A stretch of 26,070 nucleotides of DNA from a virus. Positions within the stretch are counted from its first letter, which is position 1. The number at the start of each line of letters is the position of its first letter. Under the pieces are notes generated by a model, which saw only the letters and a program-made list of their open reading frames with translations, made no database searches and was not told the DNA's origin. The position numbers were made by a program, and so were the translations under genes. The stretch lies in IMG/VR virus record IMGVR_UViG_3300021373_002736, positions 1-26,070 of that record; one strand, written 5' to 3'. Of this stretch, positions 16,731-24,320 are shown piece by piece.

Positions 16731-17969
16731 TTAGTAATTTTTAAGTTTTAATTTTAGCGAAGAAGCTGAATCGCCTACAACTCTTGCTTGAACGCCGCCT
16801 TTAGCACCAGCTTGGTTATGTATCCCTCTCGGATCCATCTTGATGTTTTTAGCTTTGCTCATGCTTTCTTTCAACGCGTCAGCTTTGCCTTGTTGATAGA
16901 AATGATTTGCAATTGAATCTGCATTCATAGCTGTAAACAAAGATTTGTGATAACCCGCAGCATCCGACATTTCATTATTTTCATTTAAGAACTTCTTAAC
17001 AAAATTATTAATATCACTTTGGGTTTCTTTTACTTCATTTGCGTTTTTAACATTAAATCTATACTTTTTTTCTCCAACTTTATATTCAAAACCTTTGAAT
17101 TGATCGTTAAAAACATTATTAGTTTTTTGTGAAAATATAGATTTTTGTTTTTCAGCTACTTTTGTTACTTCTTCAGTTTCGTTGTTATACCTATTGAAAA
17201 AATCAACAGCCTTCTGTTGGTCAGATGTTAACCTAGACCCAGCTTTAATTTCTTCGTAGTATTTGTTTTTGAGACCATCTAAATGAGTTTTAGCGTGTGC
17301 TAATTCTTCTTTAAATGCAAGCTTTTTACGCTTAATGTCTCTTTCCTCATCAATTTCTTCATCAAATGAAAATTTATCTTCAATTAAAAAATCAATTTCA
17401 TCTGTTGAAAGATGAGGCTTAGTTTTTTCGTAATATTCTCTAAGTAAGTTTTGATCATCAACGTTTGAATAATCTTTATTTAAACTTACGTAATCTTCAA
17501 GCGACCCACCTGTTTCATTAATAAAGTCTACAACTTTTTGAATATTTTCCGGAAGTTCAATACCAGAATCTTGTTGCTCCTGAATAGCTTCTTCAACTTC
17601 GCTAGCTAATTCTTGTGCTTCTTCTTGTGCTGTTTCTTCCGAAGGTTCTTCTTCAGTAATTTCTTGTAAAATTACTTCTTCTTCTTTTTCTTCTTCTTGG
17701 GTAGGTTCTTCGGTGTCCCGTACTTCTTCTGCCACTTCTTGGCTAACTTCGGGTTCGTCGCGAACAGAAACCTCATCTGTGCTTTGCTCTTGAACGGCAT
17801 TTTCTTCTGTTTGTTGTTGTTCTGTTGCAGGTGGTTTTGATAAATCTACTTTATAAGTATCAGTAGGAGCTTCAACTTCTACACCCGCGTTTTCTAGAAC
17901 TGTTTGTTCTTTTTCTTGAATAGACGGCTCTTCGCTATCTACAAGATTAACTTTTATTGTGTCTGACAT
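16731..17969 (-). CDS. Scaffolding protein candidate, 412 aa
   Basis: This is probably the internal scaffold that guides capsid assembly. Residues ~30-140 are extremely acidic and low-complexity (runs of Glu with Gln, Val and Thr). The middle is charged and helical (about 190-290: LIEDKFSFDEEIDEERDIKR, KKLAFKEELAHAKTHLDGLK). The C-terminus is basic (AKNIKMDPRGIHNQAGAKGG, ending LKLKLKNY), as expected of a capsid-binding tail. It lies between portal and major capsid genes, the normal place for a scaffold, with 10 bases to the capsid start and 31 to the portal stop. I see no serine-protease motif, so it is not an evident fused prohead protease. The 31-base gap upstream is pure AT-rich sequence including the palindrome TATAATTATA, with no clear promoter. 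Confidence 0.75.
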   Translation of the reverse strand: MSDTIKVNLVDSEEPSIQEKEQTVLENAGVEVEAPTDTYKVDLSKPPATEQQQTEENAVQEQSTDEVSVRDEPEVSQEVAEEVRDTEEPTQEEEKEEEVILQEITEEEPSEETAQEEAQELASEVEEAIQEQQDSGIELPENIQKVVDFINETGGSLEDYVSLNKDYSNVDDQNLLREYYEKTKPHLSTDEIDFLIEDKFSFDEEIDEERDIKRKKLAFKEELAHAKTHLDGLKNKYYEEIKAGSRLTSDQQKAVDFFNRYNNETEEVTKVAEKQKSIFSQKTNNVFNDQFKGFEYKVGEKKYRFNVKNANEVKETQSDINNFVKKFLNENNEMSDAAGYHKSLFTAMNADSIANHFYQQGKADALKESMSKAKNIKMDPRGIHNQAGAKGGVQARVVGDSASSLKLKLKNY

Positions 17970-18000
17970 GATAAGATATTATATAATTATACACTATAGA

Positions 18001-20424
18001 TTACTTAGGTTCAAAAGAACCTAAATTAAAATTACCACTAATTATATCATTTCCAGATGATTCGAAATTTTTAGGCGGTAAATTATTTTTTCTTTGATCG
18101 ATTAATTCAGATTGTTGCGATGCAACTAACCTTGCTCTATCATCTTTACGATCTTCTTTTTCTTTTACTTCTTGTTTTTTAACCCCAAGTGTTGATTCTT
18201 GTAATGTAAGATTCATTTGGAATTCTAAATTCATTAACTCTTTTTTCAATTGTGCTTCTTGTGTAAGCTTATTAGTATCTATTTGAGCTTTAACCTGCTC
18301 TAATTGTATTTTACTTTGAATTAATGCTTGTTGCTTTTGCACTTCAGCCTGCGCTGCAACTTGTTGTGCTTGTGCATTTGCTTGCGATTGCGCTTGAATA
18401 TTTTGTTGTTGTATCTGCTGATCTTTAATCTGCTTTTTACCTTTACGTATTTTAAGCATTTGATTTGCTAGCTTGAGATTCTTAATTTCTCTAATATCAA
18501 TAGCATCATCTAAATCTATTAAACCTGCAGATAATGCAACTTGAATATTATTTTCAAGCATTTGTTTTTCTTCTTCGTCTGGCATAAGATCAATAAATAT
18601 GCCAAAGTCATATAAATGTAACTCGTCAAGCTCCGCTAATGTTGCTACATTATGCACTCCTATTTGCTGTATAAACGCATCTTTAGTTGGTGAATACTCA
18701 ATTATATCAGATATTCTTAATGATATTTTTTCAGCAGTTTCAGCCGTTAAAAATAAACCGCTTTGTAATATATGCCTTGTTGCGGTATTAGAATTCATAG
18801 CCGCAAGCTTCTGCACGCCAACTAGTGCATTTTTATCCGGATTACTACCGTCTCTAGCTTCATTTAAACCAGTAGTATCTCGCATCATTTGCAAATAGTA
18901 ATTGTACGTACTAATCAACGATGCAATCTTATTACTACCCGGGTTTGATGAAATTTGCTGAATCGGTATTTTACCAGGATTCATATCACCATCTGATGTA
19001 AAAGATCTACCAATTACAGAACCCGTTTGAAAAAACATATTCAACGCTTCTTGCGGATTATAATTTGTACCATTACCTAAATCTATTTCAGCAAGGCCAT
19101 CAGCATCAAGATAAACACCGTCAGGTACCATTCTTGACATTACTTGTTGTATTTTTAAATGTGTAAGCTGAATCATATCAGCAAATCCAGTAATTCTACT
19201 AACAAGCGACTCAACCCTACCGTTATACATTCTTGGTGCAACAATAGAATAGTTCATGCGAACTTTATTCATATCACTTTTAGTACGCAGCATATTAGCG
19301 GCTATATTCCACTTAGCTAATTTTCTAGACCCCAATATATATGCCCCCTCAAAAACAACTTCAACAGCTCTTGATATTTTTGAAAACTTTGCTCTTGGAT
19401 CATTTGGTGGATTAAATAAATCGTTTTTAGGTATTACTTTTTCGGCTCCCGAAGCGGTTTGTTTTATTTTATAAACTTCGTTTACATACGTTTTATAATT
19501 AAAATACAAAACATCTACTGTGTTAACATCGTATTTATTATTATCCGTATTTTGTTTATTATATGTTTTATACTGCGTATTGCCTTTATCAGTAATTTCT
19601 TGTAAATCTTCCTGTGTAAGATTAGGAAATTCTTTTTTAAGCTCGTTTATTGATATTGTTTTTAATTCACCTACATAATATATATCGTCGAAGTATGGTG
19701 AATCTGTATATGAATAAACTAAATTAGCAGGATCTACATATTCTATTTTTATACCTTCCGATGTTGAAAACGTAGTTTTAGTAGCACCTATACCCAATAC
19801 GGCTAAATCGTAATAAAAGCGTTTTTTGGTAAGCTCATATTTGTTTTGTTCAAATACAACTTTTAATGCTTGTTCCTCAGCCATTTCAACAGCTTGCTTA
19901 TAGGTAAGTTGCATATGTAATTGCAGCTCTTCTTCGTCTTGTGGTAATTTGTCTGGCTCAGTTTGCGCTATTTGAATACCAAAGTTCTGCATTGAAAAGT
20001 CCGCAAGATCTTTAGTTTTCATATCAATTAGCAAGCTTTCCATATATTCTGTGCGTTTTGATACGCCATATGGATCTTGTGAATATGCTTTTATATCATA
20101 TCCTCTTTCCGCAATACCGTTTACAACAATATCAACAAATTTAGGTATAATTGGAACTGGTTTCCAATCTAAATTAAGATATGACATGTCACCATTAATA
20201 GACAACTCGTCTTTATATTTTTGTACTGATTGCTCACCGCGGGCATATAGTCGTAACTTATGAAAGTTTTGTTGATTTAAATGATACCTGTTTGTTCCAG
20301 AGTCTCTTTTAAACCATTCGTTTTCAATAGCACGAGCAATTTTTTCGCCGTAAGCAAAACTCATTTTTTCTTCATCACTAGCAACTTGGCTAGGAAAGTA
20401 ACTTTTACTAACTGCTTCAGACAT
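18001..20424 (-). CDS. Portal protein, 807 aa
   Basis: This should be the dodecameric DNA entry and exit channel at one capsid vertex. It directly follows the large terminase and overlaps it by 8 bases (ATGTCTGA). Portal-like features are an N-terminal wing region with WFKRDSGTNRYHLNQQNFHK, a middle portion with RMYNGRVESLVSRITGFADM and VMSRMVPDGVYLDADGLAEI, and a stem/wing region around QMMRDTTGLNEARDGSNPDK. The DTTGLNEARDGS segment is one I associate with portals of Bacteroidota phages. Residues ~664-780 form a long Gln/Ala/Lys coiled coil (IQQQNIQAQSQANAQAQQ), which may be a barrel reaching into the capsid, as in P22 gp1, or a terminase contact. At ~800 aa it is longer than T7 gp8 (~536) and near P22 gp1 (~725). 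It is followed by a short tail ending SFEPK. Confidence 0.85.
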   Translation of the reverse strand: MSEAVSKSYFPSQVASDEEKMSFAYGEKIARAIENEWFKRDSGTNRYHLNQQNFHKLRLYARGEQSVQKYKDELSINGDMSYLNLDWKPVPIIPKFVDIVVNGIAERGYDIKAYSQDPYGVSKRTEYMESLLIDMKTKDLADFSMQNFGIQIAQTEPDKLPQDEEELQLHMQLTYKQAVEMAEEQALKVVFEQNKYELTKKRFYYDLAVLGIGATKTTFSTSEGIKIEYVDPANLVYSYTDSPYFDDIYYVGELKTISINELKKEFPNLTQEDLQEITDKGNTQYKTYNKQNTDNNKYDVNTVDVLYFNYKTYVNEVYKIKQTASGAEKVIPKNDLFNPPNDPRAKFSKISRAVEVVFEGAYILGSRKLAKWNIAANMLRTKSDMNKVRMNYSIVAPRMYNGRVESLVSRITGFADMIQLTHLKIQQVMSRMVPDGVYLDADGLAEIDLGNGTNYNPQEALNMFFQTGSVIGRSFTSDGDMNPGKIPIQQISSNPGSNKIASLISTYNYYLQMMRDTTGLNEARDGSNPDKNALVGVQKLAAMNSNTATRHILQSGLFLTAETAEKISLRISDIIEYSPTKDAFIQQIGVHNVATLAELDELHLYDFGIFIDLMPDEEEKQMLENNIQVALSAGLIDLDDAIDIREIKNLKLANQMLKIRKGKKQIKDQQIQQQNIQAQSQANAQAQQVAAQAEVQKQQALIQSKIQLEQVKAQIDTNKLTQEAQLKKELMNLEFQMNLTLQESTLGVKKQEVKEKEDRKDDRARLVASQQSELIDQRKNNLPPKNFESSGNDIISGNFNLGSFEPK

Positions 20425-22636
20425 TATTTTTAATTAATTTCGAGGTACTACCATCGTTTGAATATCTTGCGATATTAAAGTTTACTTTTAATTTTGATTT
20501 TTCTTGGTTGGGCGCATACAAATTTTTATTGCAAGCCATAATGGCTAAACCTGAGCTAATAGCCGCATCAAATTTTGTACGGTTATTAATGTTAAATTTA
20601 GCCCAGTCGTTTAGCGTATTATTAAAATACATATTCCCATATTCTTGGTTATCTAATATGCCTACATATTTTTCTATATACGATTCTATAGCAGCGGCGT
20701 GTGCTTGCTTAATATCTTCAGAAGAGTTAGGAATTCCACCAATTTCTTTTTCTGTAACAGATAGCTTATTTCTAGCTCTGTCAGGTCTATTCATTGAAAA
20801 TCCACGATAGCCTCTTCTTCTTAAATAATATAATAATCTAGGTTTGTTATTCTCTGCAAGTAATGGCATCCCGTAAAACGCCAACGCCATCAGCACATCT
20901 TCAAAAAACATTTCTGCCGTTTGTGGTCTTGCTACGTATTCTAAAAAAAACATATTAGCAGGAGCATCCTCCATACTAAATTTCGTTAAACCGTGCAAAG
21001 CGCCTTTAGATCCTTGACCATCTGTAGTACCTGATATATCGTAGCTATCGCAGCCAAATGCGCCAATATGTTCATTTCCGGGGTATTTTACCCCATTCTT
21101 TACTATTACACGATTTTGTAAATTCGTAGGTGGTACCCAGCTTACTTTAAATCTTCCATTTGGGTTTGGCGCAAATTGTACTTTAGTGTCTTGTACACCA
21201 TTTTCCCATTGAAAACTTCCAACCGTAATGCCAGCTAAAGATTCAATATCATCGTTGTAATCTATTTGCTCGTATATTTTAGCTAAATTAAATATACTAT
21301 TTTTAGTTTCATCGCGGAACGCGTGCTCTTCTGTACGCGGGAACTGCCTGTAATATTCGTTTAAGCCATCCTGGTCGCCTTTTAATCCGTCAACTTCATT
21401 ATCCCAATGTTCTATAACCCCGACGTCTATAATGTCGCCGTATGGGCCTTCAGCTGGTTTTTTTGGCGTATCAAATACAGGGTGTCCATAAGAATCAATG
21501 AATCCTTCGTAATTCCACTCCATAGGTATGAACAAGCTATATAATCCACTGCGAGTCTGTCCATTGCGGTTTCTTTTTCTAACGTCTGAATCATTATACA
21601 ACTTTTTAAAATTTTCGCCGCCTTTGTCAAGAGCATTGCTCGTTGATCCCATCATACACTTGCCAATAACCCTGCTACCCAGTCTTAAGGTAGTTTTTGT
21701 TACGCGCCAGTTATTTAAAATATTATCTGGCTTTTCCCATTTACCGCTTTCATCATGCACTAGCAGCTTCAGTTTTTCACCATCGTAGCTGTTATCGCCT
21801 GTGTTTTTCCAATCAATAGTCGTATCTAGGCCTTCAAGCTCTTCGCGTTGTTGTCCTGACTCTATAGACTTTCTTGTTAACTTTGATGCGGGTACTCTAT
21901 ATGCTAATTCTGTTTTTGGACGGTCCATACCGTCTTGTATTGGTTTAAAGAAAAATGGATAGTTTATTGATATTGGTACAACTTTATCTGTGAACATTTT
22001 CTTCGCATCGGAACCAGATTTGGACAATATGCCGAATCGTGCATCACTTGATATTGTAGCCCAGTTAACGGTCTCAGCTGATGCCATAAACGAAAATCCT
22101 GAACGTCTGTTTTTGAGATAGCACATTCCATAACATCTGGCGTCTGCTTTGCAAGCTTCCCAGAAAATAAAGAAAAGTCTGTTTGCTTCTCTAAACTCAG
22201 GTGCCCCAACATCAATCTTGGTCCACTGCAAGTACATATAGTTAGTGCCAGTAATGTAAGTAGCCACGTTTTTATTATAGAACCAATGGCCTTCTTCGCG
22301 TCTTCTAAATTCTTCATCAATGTACGGCTCCCATTTTTCTTGAAATTCTGGCGGATAGTTTTTCCAATCAAATATGGTTTTTATTTTGTTTAATTCTTTT
22401 GGATATTCTTTTTTTACCCATTTATTATCGCCTTTGCTTAATTTAGTAGGCGTAGGGGGCAAAGCTATTTTAAGATTTTGTATTTCGTATACTTCACCTA
22501 TTTGCCCGGTTTTACTTATAACAATAATATCCTCTTCTTTGTTATAACCGTATTTCCACCGCTTAGCTTTATTAAACCGCTTTAGCTTATTTATTTTAAT
22601 AGGTTCTATAACCTTACACAAAGTTTGCTGGTACAT
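20417..22636 (-). CDS. terL: Terminase large subunit, 739 aa
   Basis: This is the packaging motor ATPase and nuclease that docks on the portal. The ATPase part carries a variant Walker A (KNRRSGFS, 175-182) and a Walker B-like LLVHDESGKW with D295 and E296. SRVIGKCMMGSTSNALDKGG (about 320-340) would be the coupling segment. The nuclease part has a RuvC-like first acidic residue in GAFGCDSYDISGT (D530), a second candidate in LLAENNK (E595), and further acidic residues near the GIPNSSEDIKQAH and NDWAKFN segments. The first ~130 residues are an N-terminal extension including EFRRREEGHWFYNKN and THE YMYLQWTKID region, which I recall from large marine phage terminases. Its start overlaps the stop of the preceding small gene by one base (TAATG-type), and it overlaps the portal start by 8 bases. 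The assignment is firm from motifs and context. Confidence 0.88.
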   Translation of the reverse strand: MYQQTLCKVIEPIKINKLKRFNKAKRWKYGYNKEEDIIVISKTGQIGEVYEIQNLKIALPPTPTKLSKGDNKWVKKEYPKELNKIKTIFDWKNYPPEFQEKWEPYIDEEFRRREEGHWFYNKNVATYITGTNYMYLQWTKIDVGAPEFREANRLFFIFWEACKADARCYGMCYLKNRRSGFSFMASAETVNWATISSDARFGILSKSGSDAKKMFTDKVVPISINYPFFFKPIQDGMDRPKTELAYRVPASKLTRKSIESGQQREELEGLDTTIDWKNTGDNSYDGEKLKLLVHDESGKWEKPDNILNNWRVTKTTLRLGSRVIGKCMMGSTSNALDKGGENFKKLYNDSDVRKRNRNGQTRSGLYSLFIPMEWNYEGFIDSYGHPVFDTPKKPAEGPYGDIIDVGVIEHWDNEVDGLKGDQDGLNEYYRQFPRTEEHAFRDETKNSIFNLAKIYEQIDYNDDIESLAGITVGSFQWENGVQDTKVQFAPNPNGRFKVSWVPPTNLQNRVIVKNGVKYPGNEHIGAFGCDSYDISGTTDGQGSKGALHGLTKFSMEDAPANMFFLEYVARPQTAEMFFEDVLMALAFYGMPLLAENNKPRLLYYLRRRGYRGFSMNRPDRARNKLSVTEKEIGGIPNSSEDIKQAHAAAIESYIEKYVGILDNQEYGNMYFNNTLNDWAKFNINNRTKFDAAISSGLAIMACNKNLYAPNQEKSKLKVNFNIARYSNDGSTSKLIKNNV

Positions 22637-22908
22637 TACTTACTTCTTTTTTCAGCAAAACCTTTAAACGCCTTTTTTTCTTCCCGTGGTTTATTTTCAA
22701 GTACAGCTTTTTCTTCTTGAATTCTATTCAATATTTCAAACGCATCAAATATTGCAAGCTTTTTTGTAGCCGCTGCGTTTTTAAGCCTATCGGCAGATAC
22801 GTCGTCTTCTGTATTTGTAATAATTTTTTCCTCAGCTACTTTTATAAGCTCATCAACCGCTTTGTAACCAGCTTGGATTATACTCGACTTCGTTTCCTTG
22901 ATATTCAT
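22636..22908 (-). CDS. Small terminase subunit candidate (helical protein before terL), 90 aa
   Basis: This is an all-helical, highly charged protein (IIQAGYKAVDELIKVAEEKI, ADRLKNAAATKKLAIFDAFE) with a basic C-terminus (PREEKKAFKGFAEKRSK). It sits immediately before the large terminase with a one-base stop/start overlap, the usual position of the small, DNA-recognising terminase subunit. I chose the ATG at 22906-22908 (MNIKETKSS) rather than the longer form from 22956. The conserved part begins there, and the AT-rich upstream sequence matches other starts here. The longer start would extend the overlap with the 201-aa gene from 56 to 104 bases. No helix-turn-helix is obvious and the protein is short for a small terminase, so this role is tentative. 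Confidence 0.5.
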   Translation of the reverse strand: MNIKETKSSIIQAGYKAVDELIKVAEEKIITNTEDDVSADRLKNAAATKKLAIFDAFEILNRIQEEKAVLENKPREEKKAFKGFAEKRSK

Positions 22909-23458
22909 ATTTAATTGTAATAGATTCGGTGTGTACCCTATAAAATCTTTCATCATCTATAATAAACTCATAATTTGATGTAGGGGTAAAACCAACAAGT
23001 GTACCGGCTTTAATACCATTTTTTTCAAGTGCAGCATCGGCATACTTTATAATACCAACACACGGCTTCTCTTTATCTGTATTTAAATTATCATCAGATG
23101 CTAGGGGCTTAACGAAACAAAATCCTTTTGGCGCTTTCCATTTATCTTTACGTTTGTATAAAAATATTTGATCTAAATCAATAAAATATTTATTATCTTC
23201 AAAAAAGCTTCTTGAATTTTTTTCTTTACCACGAACATCATACCACCGGCGAAAAATATTATGGTGAACGATTACCTCGTCACCTTTTTTAATATCTGTT
23301 TTTTCTGCAAGCGGTGTTTCAAGTACAATAGCATTTCTGCTAATATACCTGTGGTCAGATATTTCTGTATTTAATATTAATTCGTTATCACCAACTTGTT
23401 TTTTGTTATTGTAACGATCTTCTTTTGGCTCAACTATAAAACTAAAAATGCTACGCAT
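22853..23458 (-). CDS. Tandem GroES-like (co-chaperonin-like) protein, 201 aa
   Basis: The sequence reads as two copies of a co-chaperonin 10 fold. Copy one (about 5-101) has FSFIVEP, NELILNTE, SRNAIVLETP, IKKGDEVIVHHNIF and NKYFIDLDQIFLY. These match the GroES order of first strand, GGIxxP, rGxVxxxG, VxxGDxVxF and a final DILAV-like strand. Copy two (about 107-184) has GFCFVKPL, KPCVGIIKYA, IKAGTLVGFTP and RFYRVHTESITIKYE. Phage co-chaperonins such as T4 gp31 help the host chaperonin fold the capsid protein, and this gene lies upstream of the head genes, which fits. Bacterial GroES is ~97 aa, so the doubled length suggests an internal duplication. The final ~17 residues overlap the next gene. 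The fold call is by pattern only. An alternative is an unrelated beta-barrel structural protein. The start overlaps the previous stop by one base. Confidence 0.5.
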   Translation of the reverse strand: MRSIFSFIVEPKEDRYNNKKQVGDNELILNTEISDHRYISRNAIVLETPLAEKTDIKKGDEVIVHHNIFRRWYDVRGKEKNSRSFFEDNKYFIDLDQIFLYKRKDKWKAPKGFCFVKPLASDDNLNTDKEKPCVGIIKYADAALEKNGIKAGTLVGFTPTSNYEFIIDDERFYRVHTESITIKYEYQGNEVEYNPSWLQSG

Positions 23459-23676
23459 TAATATTCTAGGTTATACTCAACTGCTACGGCCATGTTTTTA
23501 TTGAAGTCTTTCCACGGCAATACTTCGTTGTTTTTTTTAATATAAATACTGTATTTGTTTTCTTCTTCGACTATATCACAAATAGTATGCCCTCCGTAGA
23601 CCTCTTGGCCTACGGAGTAATGCATAGCTTCATTTTTATAGTCTCTCCCGATACTAATCTTCCTTATCAGATTCAT
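23458..23676 (-). CDS. Conserved small phage protein, 72 aa, function unknown
   Basis: This is a short beta-rich, mildly acidic protein (MNLIRKISIGRDYKNEAMHY, ENKYSIYIKKNNEVLPWKDF, VAVEYNLEY). I recall similar small proteins starting MNLIRKISIG in marine phage head modules, but no function. The fold could be a small beta-barrel. Its start overlaps the end of the 86-aa gene by 23 bases, and its stop shares one base with the start of the GroES-like gene, so it is translated as part of a tight cluster. A perfect inverted repeat of 8-bp arms lies inside the reading frame at 23592-23617, encoding the EVYGGH region. Confidence 0.6.
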   Translation of the reverse strand: MNLIRKISIGRDYKNEAMHYSVGQEVYGGHTICDIVEEENKYSIYIKKNNEVLPWKDFNKNMAVAVEYNLEY

Positions 23677-23914
23677 CTTCTTCCGGGATTGCTACATAAG
23701 TTCCATCTTGAATATTTACAGATACTTTTCCGTATTCTTCTTCAAGTTCTTTTTGGAACGTTTGTAATTGTGCTTGGATTTCTCCGGTTTGGTGCAATAG
23801 GTTATGCTTTTCAACTTCTAGTTGGCCTAATTGCAGTTGTGCTTGGTTTAGAGCTTGTACAAATCCTTGCAGTTTTTGTAGTTGCTCTTCGGTTAATTTT
23901 GCGTCGTTAGACAT
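23654..23914 (-). CDS. Small coiled-coil protein, 86 aa
   Basis: The first ~62 residues are a Gln/Leu/Glu-rich helix with heptad-like leucines (LTEEQLQKLQGFVQALNQ, LQLGQLEVEKHNLL, LQTFQKELEEEYG), predicted to form a coiled coil. A short strand pair (VSVNIQDGTYVAIP) and an acidic tail (EEDESDKED) follow. The helix-strand layout is reminiscent of prefoldin-like small proteins. Lying next to a GroES-like gene, it might take part in assembly or folding, but no motif proves this. It ends in TAG, the only TAG stop among genes here, and overlaps the next gene by 23 bases. The start is preceded by AT-only sequence. Confidence 0.6.
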   Translation of the reverse strand: MSNDAKLTEEQLQKLQGFVQALNQAQLQLGQLEVEKHNLLHQTGEIQAQLQTFQKELEEEYGKVSVNIQDGTYVAIPEEDESDKED

Positions 23915-23944
23915 AATTTAATTGTATTTAATTGTTAATAATAG

Positions 23945-24286
23945 TTATGCAGTTGGTAACTGCTTGGTTACACTTGTAGGTGTAATTTTTTCTTCAATTT
24001 GAGCATCTAAGCTAGCTTTAATACTATCAATGTCAAGTTCACTAGCTTCAAGCCACGCCTCTACAATATCTTGTGTAAGATCATCAAAAGCTGTATAGTC
24101 AGCAGCATCAGGAGCAGCAACGATTTGCGTGCCGATATAGTTTGCTGTATAGGCAACGCCGTCGGCATCTGTTTGATCAGACGTAGCTGTCATTCCCCAG
24201 TGAACGTTGTAAACAACATCCGCAAGTGAATCTTGCGTTGGGTATGTATCTAAAGCATTTATTTGCCAAGAATATGTATTTGCCAT
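23945..24286 (-). CDS. Conserved small protein beside the tail fibre gene, 113 aa
   Basis: The N-terminal part is beta-rich (NTYSWQINALDTYPTQDSLA, DVVYNVHWGMTATSDQ, VAYTANYIGTQIV). An acidic helical part follows (YTAFDDLTQDIVEAWLEASE, LDIDSIKASLDAQIEEKITP). I recall close relatives, with the same W-x-I-N-A-L-D opening and V-x-x-VHW core, beside tail fibre genes of cyanophages and other marine phages, without a known function. It directly follows the S74 tail fibre gene with a 34-base AT-rich gap. A tail-fibre accessory or chaperone role is possible, but this is inferred from position only. Confidence 0.6.
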   Translation of the reverse strand: MANTYSWQINALDTYPTQDSLADVVYNVHWGMTATSDQTDADGVAYTANYIGTQIVAAPDAADYTAFDDLTQDIVEAWLEASELDIDSIKASLDAQIEEKITPTSVTKQLPTA

Positions 24287-24320
24287 TTTTTGTTTAGTTT
24301 ATATTTATTAATTACTTATT

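Noticed and set aside
17970-18000. Promoter upstream of the scaffold gene (TATAATTATA)
   Set aside because: The gap is uniformly AT-rich, so a -10-like string is expected by chance. No matching -33 or -35 element is clear.
21964-22371. Minus-strand 135-aa reading frame within terL
   Set aside because: It is out of frame with the large terminase, which is intact with motifs on both sides; there is no sign of a frameshift.
22909-22956. Longer start (MMKDFIGYTP...) for the gene before terL
   Set aside because: The extra 16 residues lie entirely inside the GroES-like gene in another frame. The ATG at 22906-22908 has the AT-rich context seen at other starts.
23587-23910. Plus-strand 107-aa hydrophobic reading frame
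   Set aside because: It lies antisense to the 72- and 86-aa genes. Its hydrophobicity arises from the reverse complement of Gln/Glu codons in the coiled coil.
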